From positions 1 through 52,362 of the forward strand of contig VMTK01000019.1 of the NCBI GenBank assembly GCA_013791585.1: a stretch of 52,362 nucleotides of DNA, read 5' to 3'. This DNA comes from Candidatus Falkowiibacteriota bacterium (GTDB lineage Bacteria; Patescibacteriota; Patescibacteriia; Patescibacteriales; VMTK01). Below, piece by piece: positions 47,998-52,362 of this stretch (positions are counted from its first letter, which is position 1; each line of letters opens with the position of its first letter). A program made the position numbers and the translations under genes. The notes under the pieces were generated by a model. It made no database searches and had not been told where the DNA came from. It saw only the letters and a list, made by a program, of their open reading frames with translations.

Positions 47998-49674
47998 ATG
48001 TGGAAAAAAAAAGCAAAAATTTTATATTTTTTATTATTGAATATAGCTGTTTTGTGCGGACTAACTCTTGTTTTATTGGGAGACCCCGGATCCGCGCTTG
48101 GGGATTCAGTCCAAGCAGACAACAATCCGACCATTGATTCCATAAGCCATAGTTACCATATAAATTTAGATCAAGCAACTATTGCCAAGGGCTATACGGT
48201 AAGCGCGTTCAATACCAGAACATCCGGCCTGAAACTGTCGCTTGTTCCGGAAATATTGGGCGAGCAAACAGGAGTTGATATGGCGCTGCTTGACGAGAAT
48301 ATGGAAATGCCATGGCAGGTTGAGCGCGTAAGCGAAATATATCAGTTTGAATTTTTAAACAAGCAGGCCTATGACAATCATAAGCCGTTTTATATCCAGC
48401 TGGCTTATGATGAAAGAGAAGCAGAGGAAGAAAATTTATTGAATTGCTATAAGCAAATATTTTTTTATGACAAAAATTATTCCGCCTGGCGGCCGTTGCC
48501 GACCAAAGATTATCCGGAGGAAAAGTTTGTCCGTTCACTCATACATCTTCCGTTCGCGCGCATAGCTGTTTTTTCTTATCCAAACATTTTAACCAGCGGC
48601 AAGGCCAGCTGGTACGCTTATAAGGGCGGCAACTTTACCGCTTCGCCTGATTTTCCCAAGGGTTCAAGATTAAGGGTTTATAATCTGGAAAACAATACTT
48701 TCGTTGATGTGGAAGTGAATGACTACGGGCCTGACAGAGGATTGCATCCGGACAGGGCGGTTGATTTGGACAAGGTTGCTTTTTCCCGCTTGGCGCCGGC
48801 ATGGCAGGGGACAATAGCCGTAAAAGTGGAGCCGCTTTACATAGCTTCCGCGTCCGGCAAAGTTTTGGGCATTGGCGGACAGGGAGCATTGCCGAAGCCG
48901 TCCGCCGCGGCTAAATCAGCGGTAATTATGAGCGAGGGCTCGGGAGAAATATTGTTTGAAAAAAATGCAACCTCAACTTTGCCTATTGCCAGCTTGACCA
49001 AATTGGCGGCTATTAAGACATTTCTGGATACCAGGCCGAGCTTGGACAGGGTAGTGGCTTATAGCGCTCAAGACGAAGAATATAATTATGAATATTGCGC
49101 TAAATGGGAATCGGCGCGGCTGAAGGTCCGAGACGGAGACACTATGACTATAGAAGATTTATTGTACGCGTCCCTGGTTGGTTCAGCCAATAACGCGATT
49201 GAAACTCTGGTTCGCGTGAGCGGCTTGCCGCGGGATGAATTTATAAAAAAGATGAATGAGTTCGCGCTTAAATACGGAGCAGTATCAACTAATTTTATTG
49301 AGCCGACCGGCCTGTCAGCGCGCAATGTAAGCTCTGCCATGGATTATGCCGTTATAACCAAAGAAATTTTTACCCATCCCATTATTCAGAAAGCAAGCAC
49401 CATGGCTGAGTATAAATTTTCTACAATTAATACCAAAGAAAACCACACCATAAGAAATACCAATCAATTAATAACAACAAATAATTTTAACATAACAGGC
49501 AGTAAAACCGGCTACTTGGAGGAAGCGGGATATTGCTTGATGACTCGCGCGAAAAATGGCAATGGAGAACAGGTTATCGCGGTAATTTTGGGGGCCGATA
49601 CAAGAGAGCAGAGCTTTTCAGAAACCGAGGAATTGTTAAAGTATGGATTGCGGAAATTTGAAATTGGAAATTAG
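47998..49674 (+). CDS. Exported RlpA-like domain fused to a D-alanyl-D-alanine carboxypeptidase
   Basis: About 558 residues. An N-terminal signal anchor (ILYFLLLNIAVLCGLTLVLL) is followed by a poorly defined 150-residue region, a double-psi barrel RlpA-like domain (ASWYAYKGGNFTAS, VEVNDYGPDRGLHPDRAVDLDKVAF) and an S11-type penicillin-binding domain. The S11 part has SxxK in IASLTKL, SxN in VGSANNA and KTG in GSKTGY. RlpA domains bind or cleave denuded glycan; S11 enzymes trim the D-Ala from peptidoglycan stems. The fusion joins glycan and peptide remodelling outside the membrane. The last codons (KFEIGN) come from the AAATTTGAAATT repeat, which also supplies the stop. Confidence 0.88.
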   Translation: MWKKKAKILYFLLLNIAVLCGLTLVLLGDPGSALGDSVQADNNPTIDSISHSYHINLDQATIAKGYTVSAFNTRTSGLKLSLVPEILGEQTGVDMALLDENMEMPWQVERVSEIYQFEFLNKQAYDNHKPFYIQLAYDEREAEEENLLNCYKQIFFYDKNYSAWRPLPTKDYPEEKFVRSLIHLPFARIAVFSYPNILTSGKASWYAYKGGNFTASPDFPKGSRLRVYNLENNTFVDVEVNDYGPDRGLHPDRAVDLDKVAFSRLAPAWQGTIAVKVEPLYIASASGKVLGIGGQGALPKPSAAAKSAVIMSEGSGEILFEKNATSTLPIASLTKLAAIKTFLDTRPSLDRVVAYSAQDEEYNYEYCAKWESARLKVRDGDTMTIEDLLYASLVGSANNAIETLVRVSGLPRDEFIKKMNEFALKYGAVSTNFIEPTGLSARNVSSAMDYAVITKEIFTHPIIQKASTMAEYKFSTINTKENHTIRNTNQLITTNNFNITGSKTGYLEEAGYCLMTRAKNGNGEQVIAVILGADTREQSFSETEELLKYGLRKFEIGN

Positions 49675-49845
49675 AAATATGATAGAAATTTGAAATTTGA
49701 AATTTGGTATTAGTTTTTGCTTGATAAATAATATTCGTATAACTGCCAAATTTTAGTAATTCAAAGTAATTCATTTAAGGTTTTTATAAACTTTTTACAT
49801 TTTACAAATCCAAATTTCCAATTTCTAATTTCAAGTTTCAAAATT
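49660..49845. repeat. AAATTTGAAATT repeat arms between genes
   Basis: Left units GGAAATTTGAAATTGGAAATT (from about 49660, overlapping the end of the preceding gene) and the right arm CCAAATTTCCAATTTCTAAT (about 49809-49832). Separated by non-repeat AT-rich sequence with no gene. Confidence 0.75.
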
Positions 49846-50526
49846 ATGATCAAATTAATTAATATTTCAAAAATTTACCCTCCTAACATAGCGGCTTTAA
49901 GGAAAATTAACCTGCACATCAAGCCGGGAGAATTTGTTTCAATCGTGGGCCAATCAGGCACAGGCAAGACAACTTTGGTAAAAACTTTAATCGGCGAGGA
50001 AAAAGTAAGCGGAGGAAAGATTATAATAGGCGGCTGGGATATTACCAATATTGGACGGCGCGAGGTGCCTTTTTTGCGGCGCCAGATCGGCGTAGTGTTT
50101 CAGGATTTCAAGCTTTTGGACAAAAAAACTTTATTTGAAAATGTGGCTTTTGCTTTGCAGGTATGCGGGCAGACGGCTAAAAAAATAAGAAATATCGTGC
50201 CGCATGTTTTAAAAATAGTGGGGCTGGAAGGAAAGATGAAGCGCTACCCTTATGAAATTTCCGGCGGAGAACAGCAAAGAGTTGTTATCGCCCGCGCTCT
50301 TGTGCATAGGCCCAAGATACTTTTGGCTGACGAGCCGACCGGCAACTTGGATTCAATAAACGCGGAAGAAATTATTGAATTGCTGCAAAAAATAAATAAA
50401 TTCGGCACTACCATTGTTTTAGTCACCCACAACAGGGAAGCCGTGAACAGGCTGCGCAAAAGAGTTATCACCTTGGACAAAGGAACGGTTTCCGGCGATC
50501 AGGCGGTGGGAAAATACATATTATGA
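49846..50526 (+). CDS. ftsE: Cell-division ATP-binding protein FtsE
   Basis: 226-residue ABC ATPase. Walker [10 protein letters not shown] near residue 36, Q-loop [13 protein letters not shown], signature SGGEQQR near residue 140, Walker [13 protein letters not shown]. It works with FtsX to transmit ATP-driven signals to peptidoglycan hydrolases at the septum. The preceding gene encodes a peptidoglycan-remodelling enzyme, consistent with that role. Confidence 0.93.
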   Translation: MIKLINISKIYPPNIAALRKINLHIKPGEFVSIVGQSGTGKTTLVKTLIGEEKVSGGKIIIGGWDITNIGRREVPFLRRQIGVVFQDFKLLDKKTLFENVAFALQVCGQTAKKIRNIVPHVLKIVGLEGKMKRYPYEISGGEQQRVVIARALVHRPKILLADEPTGNLDSINAEEIIELLQKINKFGTTIVLVTHNREAVNRLRKRVITLDKGTVSGDQAVGKYIL

Positions 50527-50628
50527 CGCGAAGCTACGAATTAGTATGCGAAACTACAAATTTGCGAATTAGCTAATTTGCATAATTCGTGAGTTTGTAG
50601 AATTTGCATAATTTGTAGGTTCGCATTA
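50527..50628. repeat. GCGAATTCG-type palindromic repeat between ftsE and ftsX
   Basis: Arms CGCGAAGCTACGAATT and AATTTGTAGGTTCGC with inner TGCGAAACTACAAATTTGCG. Close to the repeat at 2691-2796. It separates two genes that normally overlap or abut. Confidence 0.8.
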
Positions 50629-50633
50629 CTCCT

Positions 50634-51548
50634 ATGTTTTTATTATCATTCTTTCGCGTAATAAAATTCAGCTTTCAGGATATTGGGCGCAATATCTGGC
50701 TTTCTGTTATAACCATAACTATTTTAATATTGGCTTTGTTTTCGGTTAATATGCTTTTAACCGTTAATATGATAAGCAATTCGGCCATTGAAGCCGTGAA
50801 AGAAAAAATTGATGTGATTTTATACCTAAAAGAAGACGCGGAGGAAGATAAGGCGGCGGCGCTGAAAATTAAAATAAGCAATTTAAGCCAGGTGAAAGAG
50901 GTTAGTTATATTTCCAAAGCGGAAGCCCTAAAAAGCTTTAAGCTTAAACACCGGGACAATCCGGAAATTCTGGAAGCATTGCGCGAATTAGGCAAAAATC
51001 CGTTAACCCCCAGCTTGGTTATCAAGCCGCAAAACGCGGATGATTACCAGGCGCTGATGGACAGTTTGAGCGGCATTGATGATGACATAATTGAATCCAG
51101 AAATTTTGACGATCATAAATCAATGCTGGAAAAGATCAACAGCATTACCGATAAAATAAGCGAAGTGGGCGTGTTTATCAGCTTTATTTTTGTTTTGATA
51201 ACTTTGCTTTTAGTGTATAACAGCATCCGCGTGGCGATTTATACGCACCGAAGAGAAATAAAAATAATGAGATTGGTAGGGGCTTCAAATTGGTTTATCC
51301 GCGCGCCGTTTTTATTCTCAAGCATAATATATACTTTGGCTGGCATTTTATCCATAATAATAATTTATTATTTTTTCCTAAGCTTGCTTCAGCCGTATTT
51401 GGAAACATTTTTTATCGGCTATGACATAAATTTGCTTACTTATTTTAAGGATAATTTTGTTTTTATTTTCGGCCTGCAATTCATTATTTCCCTTATCGTG
51501 AATGTTGTCGCCAGCTTGTTCGCGGTAGGCAAGTATTCAAAGGTTTGA
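50634..51548 (+). CDS. ftsX: Cell-division protein FtsX
   Basis: 304 residues with the FtsX layout: one N-terminal membrane helix (about 24-44), an extracellular domain (about 50-165; VKEVSYISKAEALKSFK), then three helices (about 178-200, 232-252 and 275-300). It pairs with FtsE and recruits or activates a hydrolase. It is followed by a terminator at 51571-51606. Confidence 0.92.
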   Translation: MFLLSFFRVIKFSFQDIGRNIWLSVITITILILALFSVNMLLTVNMISNSAIEAVKEKIDVILYLKEDAEEDKAAALKIKISNLSQVKEVSYISKAEALKSFKLKHRDNPEILEALRELGKNPLTPSLVIKPQNADDYQALMDSLSGIDDDIIESRNFDDHKSMLEKINSITDKISEVGVFISFIFVLITLLLVYNSIRVAIYTHRREIKIMRLVGASNWFIRAPFLFSSIIYTLAGILSIIIIYYFFLSLLQPYLETFFIGYDINLLTYFKDNFVFIFGLQFIISLIVNVVASLFAVGKYSKV

Positions 51549-51570
51549 AAATTTTAAATTGATTAAAATC

Positions 51571-51606
51571 AAGGACTGCTTGCAATGAAAACAGCAGTCC
51601 TTTTTT
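51571..51606 (+). terminator. Intrinsic terminator after ftsX
   Basis: Arms AAGGACTGCT and AGCAGTCCTT followed by a T-run. Confidence 0.88.
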
Positions 51607-51717
51607 CATATTCGCTCAACCCCCTTTATTTTATTCGCAAAGTGTGATAAAATAAAGGCAAATAAAGCTAAAATTGATTATAGATGTGGTTAAAAGCTGT
51701 TTTTTGTTTAATATTAG

Positions 51718-51798
51718 CCCCGCGTCTTTTAAGCAGAATAGTGAATTATTAAAATATAAACAATAATTATAGAATTAAACTGCTTAAAAGGCGCGGGG
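51718..51798. mobile_element. 81-base CCCCGCG-ended palindromic element
   Basis: Ends CCCCGCGTCTTTTAAGCAG and near-inverse CTGCTTAAAAGGCGCGGGG, very like the nested elements in the GT2 gene at 3908-4056. The flanks TTAG and CTAG match at three of four positions. Being intergenic, it is under no frame constraint: 81+4 is not a multiple of three. Confidence 0.82.
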
Positions 51799-51871
51799 CT
51801 AGCTAAATTTATTAATTAATTTTATTTATTGCCTGTGCTTGTAAGCTCGGCTAATAAATAATAATAAAATT

Positions 51872-52054
51872 ATGGAAGACAATAAAGCAGTCGCGGTAAT
51901 CGCGTATTGCGTAAAATGCAAAGCGAAACAAGAAATGGTTGATGCCCAGGAAGTTGAAATGAAAGGCAAAGGCGGCATGAAAAGAAGGGCAATGAAAGGC
52001 AAATGCCCTGTATGCGGAACCACAATGTTTAGGATTATGCCTAACAAGGTATAA
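51872..52054 (+). CDS. DUF5679 zinc-ribbon protein
   Basis: 60 residues. CVKCKAKQEM and CPVCGTTMF form a zinc ribbon separated by a basic stretch (KGKGGMKRRAMKG). This is the DUF5679 pattern, small proteins frequent in CPR and archaea that resemble ribosomal or nucleic-acid-binding ribbons. Function is not established. It is followed by a long terminator. Confidence 0.8.
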   Translation: MEDNKAVAVIAYCVKCKAKQEMVDAQEVEMKGKGGMKRRAMKGKCPVCGTTMFRIMPNKV

Positions 52055-52075
52055 GTCTTAAACAAGACTTTCATC

Positions 52076-52171
52076 AACACAAAAAAACATCCTATTTTAC
52101 GTTATTGCCTTCGGCAACCCGCGCTACAAATGCGGGACATACGAATAATGATAAAGGATGTTTTTTTGTTG
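52076..52171 (+). terminator. Long branched terminator
   Basis: Outer arms AACATCCT and AGGATGTT (T-run follows), enclosing small hairpins TTGCCTTCGGCAA and CCCGCGCTACAAATGCGGG. Confidence 0.75.
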
Positions 52172-52224
52172 AAAAAATTATTTGTTTCTGTTATGATTAT
52201 TATATTGTTATAGGGTTATATGGC

Positions 52225-52259
52225 TATATTGGGTATAAGTAACTTAATTTGGTGGAAAA
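52225..52259. repeat. Right arm of the 35-base inverted repeat
   Basis: Perfect inverse of 99-133. Both sit close to the window ends. Confidence 0.9.
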
Positions 52260-52362
52260 TTTATTAAAATTTTATCTAACACTAAAGACAAAATAGTAGT
52301 TTTATGGGAAAATTCATGTGTATGTCTAAAAAACACGTGAAATCCCCCTGCTGTCAGGGAAA

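Larger units (their letters stand above)
51549..51871. other. Gene-free stretch after ftsX
   Basis: About 320 bases containing an intrinsic terminator (51571-51606), the palindromic element 51718-51798 and an AT-rich region before the DUF5679 gene. Nothing else is seen. Confidence 0.7.
52055..52362. other. Window end: terminator and inverted-repeat arm
   Basis: A palindrome AAGTCTTAAACAAGACTT (about 52052-52069) and a branched terminator (52076-52171) are followed by an AT-rich repeat and the second arm (52225-52259) of the 35-base inverted repeat whose first arm is at 99-133. No gene is seen after 52054. Confidence 0.7.

Overview
The window looks like a chromosomal segment of a Patescibacteria/CPR bacterium, probably in the Parcubacteria group. 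It is AT-rich and tightly packed, its tRNAs have no encoded CCA end, and it carries families I associate with CPR genomes (DUF4012, DUF5679, DUF2304, a DUF87/TraG-like ATPase with a C-terminal zinc ribbon). No taxonomic marker gene is present, so this placement is inference.

Layout. 0.1-11.2 kb: a VirD4/TraG-like ATPase, a PHP phosphoesterase, membrane and soluble glycosyltransferases, a CDP-alcohol phosphatidyltransferase and a degenerate receiver protein. 11.2-27.1 kb: surface and glycan genes (DUF4012 protein, repeat-adhesin-like protein, subtilase with FG-GAP-like repeats, UXS-like epimerase, lipoprotein, GT2 and GT4 enzymes) plus tgt. 27.2-27.8 kb: tRNA-Lys, tRNA-Thr and a tandem tRNA-Thr-derived repeat. 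27.8-32.2 kb: a zinc-ribbon protein, cysK, a MntA/HepT-type toxin-antitoxin pair, cysS and a LOG-like protein. 32.2-38.2 kb (minus strand): a putative second-messenger/acyl-transfer locus with an acyltransferase-like protein, a class III nucleotide cyclase, a PlsC-HAD fusion, and an acyltransferase with two cyclic-nucleotide-binding domains. 38.4-39.4 kb: dus. 39.6-46.1 kb (minus strand): a compact five-gene cluster with a double ATP-grasp ligase, a MurL-like PP-loop protein, a DegT-like enzyme, a GNAT and a dipeptide epimerase, likely for making or editing a peptide. 46.2-52.3 kb: corA, a tRNA cluster, an RlpA/DD-carboxypeptidase fusion, ftsE-ftsX and a DUF5679 protein.

The most striking property is a very high load of short palindromic elements. 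One family has CCCCG...CGGGG ends and usually a 4-bp target duplication. It occurs between genes, inside protein genes in exact multiples of three once the duplication is counted (131+4, 83+4 and 62+4 bases), and inside tRNA genes. At 47526-47883 two copies interrupt the anticodon loops of two tRNA-Gly genes at the same point, and each copy itself carries a tRNA-Gly gene. The result is three nested tRNA-Gly genes. About ten protein genes carry translated, frame-preserving insertions from this and other repeat families.

The two strongest candidates for undescribed biology are (1) this palindromic-element system, with its nested tRNA-Gly structure, and (2) the two minus-strand loci at 32.2-38.2 kb (cyclase plus cyclic-nucleotide-binding acyltransferase) and 39.6-46.1 kb (double ATP-grasp plus two glutamyl/dipeptide epimerase-like enzymes).
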